Both the position numbers and the translations under genes were made by a program. The notes under the pieces were generated by a model. It made no database searches and had not been told where the DNA came from. It was given only the letters and a program-made list of their open reading frames with translations. DNA of 64,000 bases. It comes from Domibacillus epiphyticus. Lineage in GTDB: Bacteria; Bacillota; Bacilli; Bacillales; Domibacillaceae. Positions 57,036 through 64,000 of this stretch are shown piece after piece. Location of the stretch: the NCBI RefSeq assembly GCF_001975785.1, contig NZ_MSFI01000009.1:62001-126000 (forward strand), given 5' to 3'. The first letter of the stretch is position 1. Each line of letters starts with the position of its first letter.

Positions 57036-58070
57036 GTGGAACAACAGTTAAACGAACTGCAAAGCCAGGCTCTTGAAAAAATTGCTGCGGCTGCGGACTT
57101 AAAAGAGTTAAACGATATTCGCGTTGCGTATCTTGGCAAAAAAGGGCCGGTAACTGAAGTGTTAAAAGGGATGGGGAAACTTTCCGCCGAAGAACGTCCA
57201 AAAATGGGGGCGCTCGTCAATGTTGTGCGCGAAACGATTGCGAATGCAATTGAAGAGAAACAGACGGTGCTTGAAGCAGCTGCCATTGAACAGCAGCTCG
57301 CACTGGAAACCGTCGACGTAACGTTGCCGGGCAGCCCGGTAAAAATAGGAGCACAGCACCCGCTAACACGCATCACAGAAGAAATTGAAGATTTATTTAT
57401 CGGAATGGGCTATACCGTTGCGGAAGGACCTGAAGTAGAACAGGATTATTACAACTTTGAAGCGTTAAATTTACCAAAAGGCCATCCAGCACGTGACATG
57501 CAGGATACATTTTACATTACACCTGAACTGTTAATGCGGACGCACACATCACCAGTTCAGGTACGGACAATGCAAAAACATGGAGGGCGAGGCCCGGTTA
57601 AAATTATTTGCCCGGGTAAAGTGTACAGACGAGATAGTGATGATGCGACTCACTCTCATCAATTTACACAGATTGAAGGGCTTGTTGTTGGTGAAAACAT
57701 TCGAATGAGCGATTTGAAAGGGACACTGGATGTTTTTGCGAAAAAGATGTTCGGTGCAGACCGTGAAATACGTCTCCGTCCAAGTTTTTTCCCGTTTACA
57801 GAACCGTCTGTTGAAGTAGATGTAAGCTGCATGTGCGGTGGAAAAGGCTGCTCGATCTGTAAAGGAACAGGCTGGATTGAAGTTCTTGGTGCCGGCATGG
57901 TTCATCCAAACGTATTGGAAATGGCCGGTTTCGATTCGACAAAATATACGGGATTTGCATTCGGAATGGGACAGGAGCGTATCGCGATGCTGAAATACGG
58001 CATTGATGACATCCGCCATTTTTACACAAATGATTTACGCTTCTTAAAACAATTTTCGGTACATGAATAA
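57036..58070 (+). CDS. pheS: Phenylalanyl-tRNA synthetase alpha subunit
   Basis: Catalytic subunit of the alpha2-beta2 class II enzyme. The 344-residue protein has an N-terminal coiled coil ([18 protein letters not shown]), [16 protein letters not shown], motif 2 with [27 protein letters not shown] and motif 3 [20 protein letters not shown] at 57036 follows AAGGAGGAA; a longer frame from 56937 lies within the T-box. pheT follows by 14 bases. Confidence 0.98.
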   Translation: MEQQLNELQSQALEKIAAAADLKELNDIRVAYLGKKGPVTEVLKGMGKLSAEERPKMGALVNVVRETIANAIEEKQTVLEAAAIEQQLALETVDVTLPGSPVKIGAQHPLTRITEEIEDLFIGMGYTVAEGPEVEQDYYNFEALNLPKGHPARDMQDTFYITPELLMRTHTSPVQVRTMQKHGGRGPVKIICPGKVYRRDSDDATHSHQFTQIEGLVVGENIRMSDLKGTLDVFAKKMFGADREIRLRPSFFPFTEPSVEVDVSCMCGGKGCSICKGTGWIEVLGAGMVHPNVLEMAGFDSTKYTGFAFGMGQERIAMLKYGIDDIRHFYTNDLRFLKQFSVHE

Positions 58071-58084
58071 AAAGGAGGATTCAT

Positions 58085-60499
58085 ATGTTTGTTTCATATA
58101 AATGGCTGGCACAGTACGTCGATCTGTCCGGCGTTACACCGCAGGAACTGGCGGAAAAAATTACACGTGCCGGCATTGAAGTTGAAGGAGTGGAAACACC
58201 TGCTTCCGAAATGAAAAATATTGTCGTCGGGTATGTAAAAGAGCGTGAACAGCACCCTAATGCGGATAAATTAAACAAATGCCTCGTTGATATTGGTGAA
58301 GATGAGCCGGTGCAAATCATTTGCGGTGCGAAAAATGTTGATGCCGGGCAATATGTAGCCGTTGCAAAAACAGGTGCTGTGCTGCCGGGCAATTTCAAAA
58401 TTAAACGCGCGAAACTGCGCGGTGAAGAGTCAAATGGCATGATTTGCTCATTGCAGGAGCTGGGCATTGAAAGCCGTTTGGCACCGAAAGAATACGCAGA
58501 AGGTATTTTTAATTTCCCGAACGATGTGACGCCTGGTGAAGATGCACTCGAGGCGCTCAACCGAGACGATGCGATTTTGGAACTGTCACTCACCCCGAAC
58601 CGTTCAGATGCTCTTAGCATGATTGGCGTAGCTTATGAAGTAGCAGCTATTTTAGACCGTGACGTTAAACTGCCTGAACCTAATCCTGCTGAAGCAGATG
58701 AAAAATCGGCGGATTCGATTAGCATTCGAATTGATGCGCCAGCGGATAATCCGCTTTACATTGCACGTGTTGTAAAAAACGTGAAAATTGGTCCATCTCC
58801 GCTCTGGATGCAGACGTATTTAATGAATGCTGGAGTTCGTCCACATAATAACGTCGTAGACATAACGAACTATGTCCTTATGGAATATGGCCAGCCGCTT
58901 CACGCATTTGATCTTGACCGTCTTGGTTCAAAAGAAATTGTTGTCCGCCGTGCGGCTGACGGGGAAAAATTCGTTACTCTTGATGATACAGAACGGACGC
59001 TGTCTTCCGATCAGCTCGTGATTACAGACGGGAAAAAACCGGTAGCACTGGCGGGCGTTATGGGTGGCGCAAACTCTGAAGTACACGAAGGAACCGTAAA
59101 CGTCTTAATTGAATCTGCTTACTTTGACGGACAGATCGTGCGTACAGCGTCGAAAGCCCATGTGCTTCGTTCTGAAGCCAGCGCCCGATTTGAAAAAGGG
59201 GTAGATCCATCCCGCGTTCAGGCTGCATGTGATCGTGCTGCTGAATTAATGGCAGATCTGGCAGGCGGAACGGTTCTTTCAGGATCTGTCATTGCAGGGG
59301 ATTTGAGCATGGAACAGAAACAAGTTTCCATTACGCTTGAAAAATTAAATACTGTTCTTGGAACTGATCTTCAAATGGATAGTGTAGAAGATATTTTCCG
59401 CCGTCTGCAATTTGAAACAGAAACGGTTGGCAGTGAAATTACCGTTACGGTGCCAACACGCCGTGGCGACATTGCGATTCCGGAAGATTTAACAGAAGAA
59501 GTGGCACGTCTATATGGCTATGACCATATTCCACTCACTTTACCGGAAGGAGCTGTCCAGCCCGGTTCACTGTCTCCTTATCAGCTTGGACGCCGCATTG
59601 TCCGCCGTTATTTGGAGGGAACAGGTTTTAACCAGGCGATTACGTATTCACTCACGTCTTCTAAACGCGCATCTGAATTTGCGCTTGAACAACGTGAACC
59701 TGTAGCACTTTCGATGCCTATGAGTGAAGAACGAGCGTTTTTGCGCCAAAGTTTACTGCCGCATTTGATTGAAGCTGCAGCGTACAATAATGCCCGACAA
59801 ATGGCATCTGTCGCTCTGTATGAAACAAGCTCTATTTATTTAAACGAAGGCGAGAATGTACAGCCGAAAGAAGAAGAGCGTCTTGCGGGTGTTGTCACAG
59901 GCATGTGGCATGAGCACCTTTGGCAGGGGGAAAAGAAAGCTGTTGATTTCTTTACGGTAAAAGGAATCGTTGAGGGACTTGCAGCCCGCATCGGACTTCA
60001 AGACCGCCTGACATTCCAGAAAGCGGCGCCGGCCGGTTTCCATCCTGGCCGTACGGCAGAAGTATTGCTTGATTCTGAACCGGTAGGATTTATCGGCCAG
60101 CTTCATCCGTCACTCGCAAAAGAAGTAGATGTAAAAGAAGCATATCTTTTTGAATTGAAGCTTGATGTAATGTTGCATGCAGCACGTGAAGACCTCTCCT
60201 ATGCAGCGATTCCGCGCTACCCGTCAATCGGCCGTGATATCGCTCTTGTTGTGGACAGCACAGTAGAAGCAGCGGCACTTGAAGCTGTTATTAAGCATGC
60301 AGGCGGGTCACTTTTAACAAGTGTTCGCGTGTTTGATGTATATGAAGGCCAGCGCATGGAAGAGGGCAAAAAGTCCGTCGCATTTGCATTGACATATGCC
60401 GATCCGGAAAAAACGTTAACGGATGAAGAAGTAACAGCCGTTCATGAGAAAGTACTCATTGCATTAAAAGAACAGGCTGACGCTGAATTGCGCGGATAA
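58085..60499 (+). CDS. pheT: Phenylalanyl-tRNA synthetase beta subunit
   Basis: Large subunit of 804 residues. It comprises an EMAP-like tRNA-binding domain (about 40-150, VKEREQHPNADKLNKCLVD), B3/B4 editing domain (about 210-385), B5 (about 400-475, PTRRGDIAIPEDLTEEVARL), a class II-like core (LTSSKRASEFALEQREPVAL, RPGRTAE-like HPGRTAEV) and a C-terminal ferredoxin-fold anticodon domain (about 710-804, YAAIPRYPSIGRDIALVVD). AAAGGAGG precedes the ATG. Confidence 0.98.
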   Translation: MFVSYKWLAQYVDLSGVTPQELAEKITRAGIEVEGVETPASEMKNIVVGYVKEREQHPNADKLNKCLVDIGEDEPVQIICGAKNVDAGQYVAVAKTGAVLPGNFKIKRAKLRGEESNGMICSLQELGIESRLAPKEYAEGIFNFPNDVTPGEDALEALNRDDAILELSLTPNRSDALSMIGVAYEVAAILDRDVKLPEPNPAEADEKSADSISIRIDAPADNPLYIARVVKNVKIGPSPLWMQTYLMNAGVRPHNNVVDITNYVLMEYGQPLHAFDLDRLGSKEIVVRRAADGEKFVTLDDTERTLSSDQLVITDGKKPVALAGVMGGANSEVHEGTVNVLIESAYFDGQIVRTASKAHVLRSEASARFEKGVDPSRVQAACDRAAELMADLAGGTVLSGSVIAGDLSMEQKQVSITLEKLNTVLGTDLQMDSVEDIFRRLQFETETVGSEITVTVPTRRGDIAIPEDLTEEVARLYGYDHIPLTLPEGAVQPGSLSPYQLGRRIVRRYLEGTGFNQAITYSLTSSKRASEFALEQREPVALSMPMSEERAFLRQSLLPHLIEAAAYNNARQMASVALYETSSIYLNEGENVQPKEEERLAGVVTGMWHEHLWQGEKKAVDFFTVKGIVEGLAARIGLQDRLTFQKAAPAGFHPGRTAEVLLDSEPVGFIGQLHPSLAKEVDVKEAYLFELKLDVMLHAAREDLSYAAIPRYPSIGRDIALVVDSTVEAAALEAVIKHAGGSLLTSVRVFDVYEGQRMEEGKKSVAFALTYADPEKTLTDEEVTAVHEKVLIALKEQADAELRG

Positions 60500-60506
60500 T
60501 AATCAG

Positions 60507-60539
60507 AAAGGACTCGATCATGCCGATCGGGTCCTTTTG
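60507..60539. terminator. Terminator between pheT and rnhC
   Basis: AAAGGACTCGATC/GATCGGGTCCTTT with a four-base loop, between convergent genes; short T runs on both strands. Confidence 0.75.
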
Positions 60540-60540
60540 T

Positions 60541-61458
60541 TTATTTACTCCGGGCAATGCTCTTCGCTTTTCCTGTGTTGGCAAAATGAAGTTTCGTAAA
60601 ATGACGAAGGATGCTCTCGTCGTAAGTTTTAATTAAACGGGCGGCTGCCTCGTCAACAAGCTGACCTGCTCCTTTTGGAATGGGAAACCCTGCTTCTTCT
60701 GAAAGTTTATCCATTTCTTTTAAAAACGCATAGCGGGCAAGAATCGATGCCGCAGCGACGGCGATATGAATACTTTCCCCTTTCGTGCTGAAAAACACGT
60801 TATCGCGAACAATCACATTTTGACCGTTCAAATGTCTATAATAAATCGCTTTTTCAGCAAATTGATCAATTAACACAGCTTCCGGCAGTTCGGGTGCTAT
60901 TTTTTCATGGAGTTTGAAGAGTGCCTGGTTGTGCAAAATCGCTTTTATTTTCCCTTGGGACATACCACTCTCCTGCAGCTCGTTGTATTTTTCATTGCGA
61001 AGGATGAGAAGGCTGTATGGAATGTCCTTTAACAGTTTTTTTGCTACAGAAATGATTTCAGGATCCTTCATATCTTTCGAATCCCGAACGCCTAGTGCTT
61101 TTAATTCTGAAATACGGCTTTTTTCTACATAAGCGGCAACAACCGTAATCGGTCCGAAATAATCACCTGTTCCGACCTCGTCGCTTCCTATAACCGACAT
61201 GGATGCAAATCCATCCGGCAAAACAGCGTTCGGTACTGACTTTTTCTTAGGGGCTGCTGTTTCACCCGCCCATTTTGATGATTCGGATTCCGCATTCTTT
61301 CCTTGAAAGAGCACTTTCCCCGAACGGTAGCCTGTCACAGAACAGCCGTCCGCTTTCGCTGCAAAAACTGCACCAGCCGGAAGTTTGGGAGGAACACCAT
61401 AATGATTCTTCATTTTTTCCAATGTTTCATTGTTAACAACTAATACAGTATGACTCAA
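60541..61458 (-). CDS. rnhC: Ribonuclease HIII
   Basis: Degrades RNA in RNA-DNA hybrids. The 305-residue protein has an N-terminal TBP-like substrate domain (PAGAVFAAKADGCSVTGYRSG) and a type 2 RNase H core with SVIGSDEVGTGDYFGPITVV (the DEXGTGD signature), KDSKDMKDPE and AVAAASILARYAFLKEM. The start is taken as TTG at 61458, nine bases after AGGAGG, because homologues begin MSH-x-V; longer in-frame ATG starts extend into the zapA promoter region. It is divergent from zapA. Confidence 0.92.
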   Translation of the reverse strand: MSHTVLVVNNETLEKMKNHYGVPPKLPAGAVFAAKADGCSVTGYRSGKVLFQGKNAESESSKWAGETAAPKKKSVPNAVLPDGFASMSVIGSDEVGTGDYFGPITVVAAYVEKSRISELKALGVRDSKDMKDPEIISVAKKLLKDIPYSLLILRNEKYNELQESGMSQGKIKAILHNQALFKLHEKIAPELPEAVLIDQFAEKAIYYRHLNGQNVIVRDNVFFSTKGESIHIAVAAASILARYAFLKEMDKLSEEAGFPIPKGAGQLVDEAAARLIKTYDESILRHFTKLHFANTGKAKSIARSK

Positions 61459-61484
61459 TTTGACAAACCTCCTGACTTTCATCC

Positions 61485-61513
61485 TTTTCACACTAAAACT
61501 GTCGTGGTATGAT
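61485..61513 (+). promoter_or_regulatory. Candidate zapA promoter
   Basis: TTTTCA, 17 bases, TATGAT, with a start near 61520. Confidence 0.5.
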
Positions 61514-61550
61514 ATATAACAGGATTGCATGAGAAATGGGGGCCGTAACC

Positions 61551-61829
61551 TTGTCGAACGGACAAAGAAATCGCCTAACAGTTGACATTTACGGGTATCA
61601 GTATACCATTGTGGGAACTGAATCAGAATACCATATACGCCGCGTAACGGAAATGGTTGATGAAAAAATGCGCGAAATCGGCGCCCGTAATGCCTCACTG
61701 GATACGCAAAAAATAGCAGTGCTGACCGCTGTTAATATGGTGAGCGACTACTTAAAATTAGAAGAAGAACTGCAGGAAATGAAAATGGAAGTAAGCCGAG
61801 TGAAAAACAGAAATGCCGCCAATGGCTGA
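61551..61829 (+). CDS. zapA: Cell division protein ZapA
   Basis: Small FtsZ-bundling protein that promotes Z-ring assembly, opposing EzrA encoded elsewhere in this window. The 92 residues have the globular head (LTVDIYGYQYTIVGTESEYH, then IRRVTEMVDEKMREI) and a C-terminal coiled coil (LKLEEELQEMKMEVSRVKNR). TTG at 61551 is chosen: GGGGG lies eight bases upstream and an ATG at 61536 has no ribosome site. Confidence 0.9.
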   Translation: MSNGQRNRLTVDIYGYQYTIVGTESEYHIRRVTEMVDEKMREIGARNASLDTQKIAVLTAVNMVSDYLKLEEELQEMKMEVSRVKNRNAANG

Positions 61830-61830
61830 A

Positions 61831-61864
61831 AAACTTCTCTCCAATTTGGTAGAGGAGTTTTTTT
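61831..61864 (+). terminator. zapA terminator
   Basis: AAACTTCTCT/AGAGGAGTTT (one G-T) followed by T's; it occupies most of the gap before polX. Confidence 0.8.
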
Positions 61865-61895
61865 CTGCTACTATTAATGAAAGAGGTGCATGCAC

Positions 61896-63602
61896 ATGGT
61901 GAATAAAAAAGATATTATCCGTCTTTTGGAAAAAATCGCTGTATACATGGAATTAAAAGGTGATAATCCTTTTAAAATATCTGCATTTCGAAAAGCAGCA
62001 GCTGCACTGGAAGCAGATGACCGCAGTGTGTCTGAGATTGAGGATTTCACAAAGCTTCCTGGAATTGGGAAAGGGACTGCTTCTGTCATTGCCGAATATA
62101 TCGAAACAGGTGAATCGATGGTGCTGACTGAGCTTTCGGGTGAAGTGCCTGAAGGACTCGTGGCATTGCTCGGCCTTCCTGGACTTGGCGGGAAAAAGAT
62201 TGCCAAAATGTATAAAGAGCTAGGCATTTCGAATATGGAAGAATTGAAGGAAGCGTGTGAGCAGCACCGTGTACGGGAACTTGCTGGATTTGGGTCGAAA
62301 ACGGAAGAGAAAATTCTCGCCGCAGTTGAAAAAGCCGGGACACGTCCGGATCGTCTTCCGATAGCATATATGCTGCCGGTTGCAGAAAAAATCGAGACAT
62401 ACTTAGAAGAAATGCCGGGAGTAAGCCGGTCATCACGTGCTGGCAGTTTACGCCGTCTGCGTGAAACGGTAAAAGACCTTGATTTTATAATTGCAACAGA
62501 GGAACCGGAAAAAGTAAAAGAAGAGCTCCTCGCTATTCCGGGGATAAAGGAAATTATTGCGGCTGGACCGACGAAAGTCTCAATCATCATTGATGGAGAG
62601 TTTGACGTGTCGATTGATTTTCGTATTGTGGAACCGGCACAGTACGCGAGTACGCTCCAACATTTTACCGGATCAAAAGATCATAATGTAAAAATTCGCC
62701 AGATCGCAAAAGAACGTAATGAAAAAGTGAGCGAGTACGGCATCGAACAGCCGGACGGATCCGTGAAAACATTTGATACGGAAGAAGCAGTATACAAACA
62801 TCTTGGTCTTCCATGGTTTCCGCCGGAAATTCGTGAAGACGGGACAGAAACAGATAAATATAAAGAAGGCACGCTAATCTCACTCTCCGATATAAAAGGT
62901 GACATGCATATGCATACCGCCTGGTCAGACGGCGCTTTTTCGATAGAAGAAATGATTGAAGCGTGCCGTCGACTTGGATACGAATATATGGCGATTACCG
63001 ACCATTCACAATATTTAAAAGTGGCAAATGGTTTGTCCGTAGAACGTCTTCTTCGTCAAAACGAAGAAATAAAAGAGTTGAATGAAAAATATAGCGACAT
63101 TGAAGTGTTCTCCGGAATTGAAATGGATATTTTACCGGATGGTTCGCTGGATTATGATGATGATGTACTTAAACAGCTTGATTTTGTCATCGCATCGATT
63201 CATTCAAATTTCTCACAGCCGCAGAAAAAGATTATGGATCGGCTTAAAAAAGCCTTACACAACCCGTATGTAAAATTGATCGCTCATCCAACCGGGCGCA
63301 TCATTGGACGGAGGGACGGCTATTCAGTCGATATGCAGGAGCTTGTAAAACTCGCTGCTGAAACGAATACAGCATTGGAACTCAATGCAAATCCGCATCG
63401 TCTTGATTTATCGGCCGATCATTTAAAAATGGCTCAGGACGCCGGTGTGAAAATATTTATTAATACAGATGCTCACGCAATTGAACATCTTCATTTTATG
63501 GAAACAGGTGCAAGTGCAGGGCGAAAAGGCTGGCTCCGTCCGGAAACAGTTGTGAACACATGGCCGAAAGAGCAGTTACTTTCCTTTTTGCGCAGCAATT
63601 GA
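61896..63602 (+). CDS. polX: DNA polymerase X / 3'-5' exonuclease PolX
   Basis: A family X repair polymerase fused to a PHP exonuclease, about 568 residues. It comprises an 8-kDa/HhH region (LPGIGKGTASVIAEYIETG, LPGLGGKKIAKMYKELGI), a nucleotidyltransferase palm (AGSLRRLRETVKDLDFIIAT with the GS and DxD-like signature; the third Asp in FDVSIDFRI), and a PHP domain from about 335 (GDMHMHTAWSDGAFSIEEM, AITDHSQYLKVA, NPHRLDLS, INTDAHAIEHL). The ATG at 61896 has AGAGGTG seven bases upstream; an ATG two codons earlier is too close to it. The usual cvpA/yshB gene before polX is missing. Confidence 0.95.
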   Translation: MVNKKDIIRLLEKIAVYMELKGDNPFKISAFRKAAAALEADDRSVSEIEDFTKLPGIGKGTASVIAEYIETGESMVLTELSGEVPEGLVALLGLPGLGGKKIAKMYKELGISNMEELKEACEQHRVRELAGFGSKTEEKILAAVEKAGTRPDRLPIAYMLPVAEKIETYLEEMPGVSRSSRAGSLRRLRETVKDLDFIIATEEPEKVKEELLAIPGIKEIIAAGPTKVSIIIDGEFDVSIDFRIVEPAQYASTLQHFTGSKDHNVKIRQIAKERNEKVSEYGIEQPDGSVKTFDTEEAVYKHLGLPWFPPEIREDGTETDKYKEGTLISLSDIKGDMHMHTAWSDGAFSIEEMIEACRRLGYEYMAITDHSQYLKVANGLSVERLLRQNEEIKELNEKYSDIEVFSGIEMDILPDGSLDYDDDVLKQLDFVIASIHSNFSQPQKKIMDRLKKALHNPYVKLIAHPTGRIIGRRDGYSVDMQELVKLAAETNTALELNANPHRLDLSADHLKMAQDAGVKIFINTDAHAIEHLHFMETGASAGRKGWLRPETVVNTWPKEQLLSFLRSN

Positions 63603-63626
63603 TGCCTTTTAAGGAGTGATCTAGAC

Positions 63627-64000
63627 TTGAACGAAAAAGTGCTGGCAACACTTGAATACAACAAGATTATTGAAAAACTTGCCCATCATGCCTCATCAGA
63701 AATCGGGCGAAGATTTGCGGAAGATCTAAAACCGTCAGTTCGTGCAGAAGAAGTTCAACTATGGCTTGATGAAACGGAAGAAGCGGCAGCTGTGATCCGG
63801 ATAAAAGGGAATGTGCCTCTGGATGGCATTTACGATGTTCGTTCTCATGCAAAGCGTGCGCAAATTGGCGGCACTTTGAGCGGTGTGGAACTTGTCCGCA
63901 TTGCCAGTACGATTTTTGCAAGCCGGCAGATCCGCCAATTTATTGAAGATGTCAGATCGGAAGGACAGGTGACGCTTCGTATTTTACCGGAAAAAACGGC
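63627..64000 (+). CDS. mutS2: Endonuclease MutS2, N-terminal part
   Basis: The first 124 codons of the MutS paralogue that resolves collided ribosomes and acts on branched DNA. The start TTG at 63627 follows AAGGAGTGA. The sequence NEKVLATLEYNKIIEKLAHH, then DLKPSVRAEEVQLWLDETEE, GNVPLDGIYDVRSHAKRAQI and GGTLSGVELVRIAS matches the MutS2 lever region. The ATPase and C-terminal Smr domains lie beyond the window edge. It follows polX by 24 bases, as in B. subtilis. Confidence 0.93.
   Translation, partial: MNEKVLATLEYNKIIEKLAHHASSEIGRRFAEDLKPSVRAEEVQLWLDETEEAAAVIRIKGNVPLDGIYDVRSHAKRAQIGGTLSGVELVRIASTIFASRQIRQFIEDVRSEGQVTLRILPEKT

Noticed and set aside
61551-61558. Spo0A-box-like TGTCGAA at the zapA start
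   Set aside because: It lies in the first codons with no second box and no promoter geometry to support it; a seven-base match is expected by chance.

Overview
The window is a chromosomal core segment of an endospore-forming member of the Bacillaceae. The gene order closely follows the Bacillus subtilis arc that runs from acuA/acsA through tyrS, ezrA, argGH, dnaE, accDA-pfkA-pyk, citZ-icd-mdh, phoPR-polA, gapB-speD-nrdR-dnaBI, thrS, infC-rpmI-rplT and pheST to mutS2. Supporting signs are tRNA-dependent T-box leaders, an S4 and an L20 autoregulatory leader, strong intrinsic terminators, AGGAGG-type ribosome sites with many GTG/TTG starts, and a small acid-soluble spore protein gene with a sigma-G-like promoter. 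The species cannot be named from the sequence alone. There is no rRNA, tRNA, CRISPR array, insertion sequence or prophage block.

Layout. 1-4056: divergent acuA/acsA acetate pair with two cre sites, then T-box-controlled tyrS. 4260-9237: an accessory amidase gene, rpsD with its leader, a GAF-type methionine sulfoxide reductase, hisJ, and ezrA for cell division. 9325-15475: nifZ-thiI (sulfur transfer to tRNA), a RarD permease, tpx, a DNA-methyltransferase-like gene, an EcsC-family gene and an unrecognised small gene. 15599-18287: argGH with tandem ARG boxes. 18438-25943: a universal stress protein, ytkL, ytoI, ytpI, nrnA and the replicative polymerase dnaE. 26039-32600: malic enzyme plus a short FadR/GntR regulator, acetyl-CoA carboxyltransferase (accDA), phosphofructokinase and pyruvate kinase. 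32587-38267: two membrane proteins, a TM2-like protein and the TCA branch citZ-icd-mdh. 38394-45192: phoPR, polA, mutM, coaE. 45341-49885: gapB, speD, nrdR, dnaB, dnaI. 49928-60499: thrS, infC operon, ysdA, dUTPase, M42 peptidase, sspI, ysgA and pheST, with two T-boxes and the L20 leader. 60541-64000: rnhC, zapA, polX and the start of mutS2.

The central-carbon genes form one visible regulatory theme. CcpA-type cre sites lie in acsA (inside codons 3-7), ahead of acuA, about 55 bases upstream of the pfkA start (an activating geometry) and at the citZ start site. CcpN-type boxes overlap the gapB promoter. A perfect GTGGTC-A-GACCAC palindrome next to the malic enzyme promoter fits autoregulation by the FadR-like gene two positions downstream. 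Translation genes are controlled by RNA leaders.

No exotic defence or mobile system is visible. The best candidates for undescribed biology are RNA elements: a speD leader whose CCCCC tract can sequester the ribosome site, an iron-responsive-element-like hairpin in the citZ leader, and a strong hairpin between citZ and icd. A further oddity is that several genes usually found at these loci (ackA, ytxC, ytaF, cvpA/yshB, fxsA) are missing from their expected gaps.
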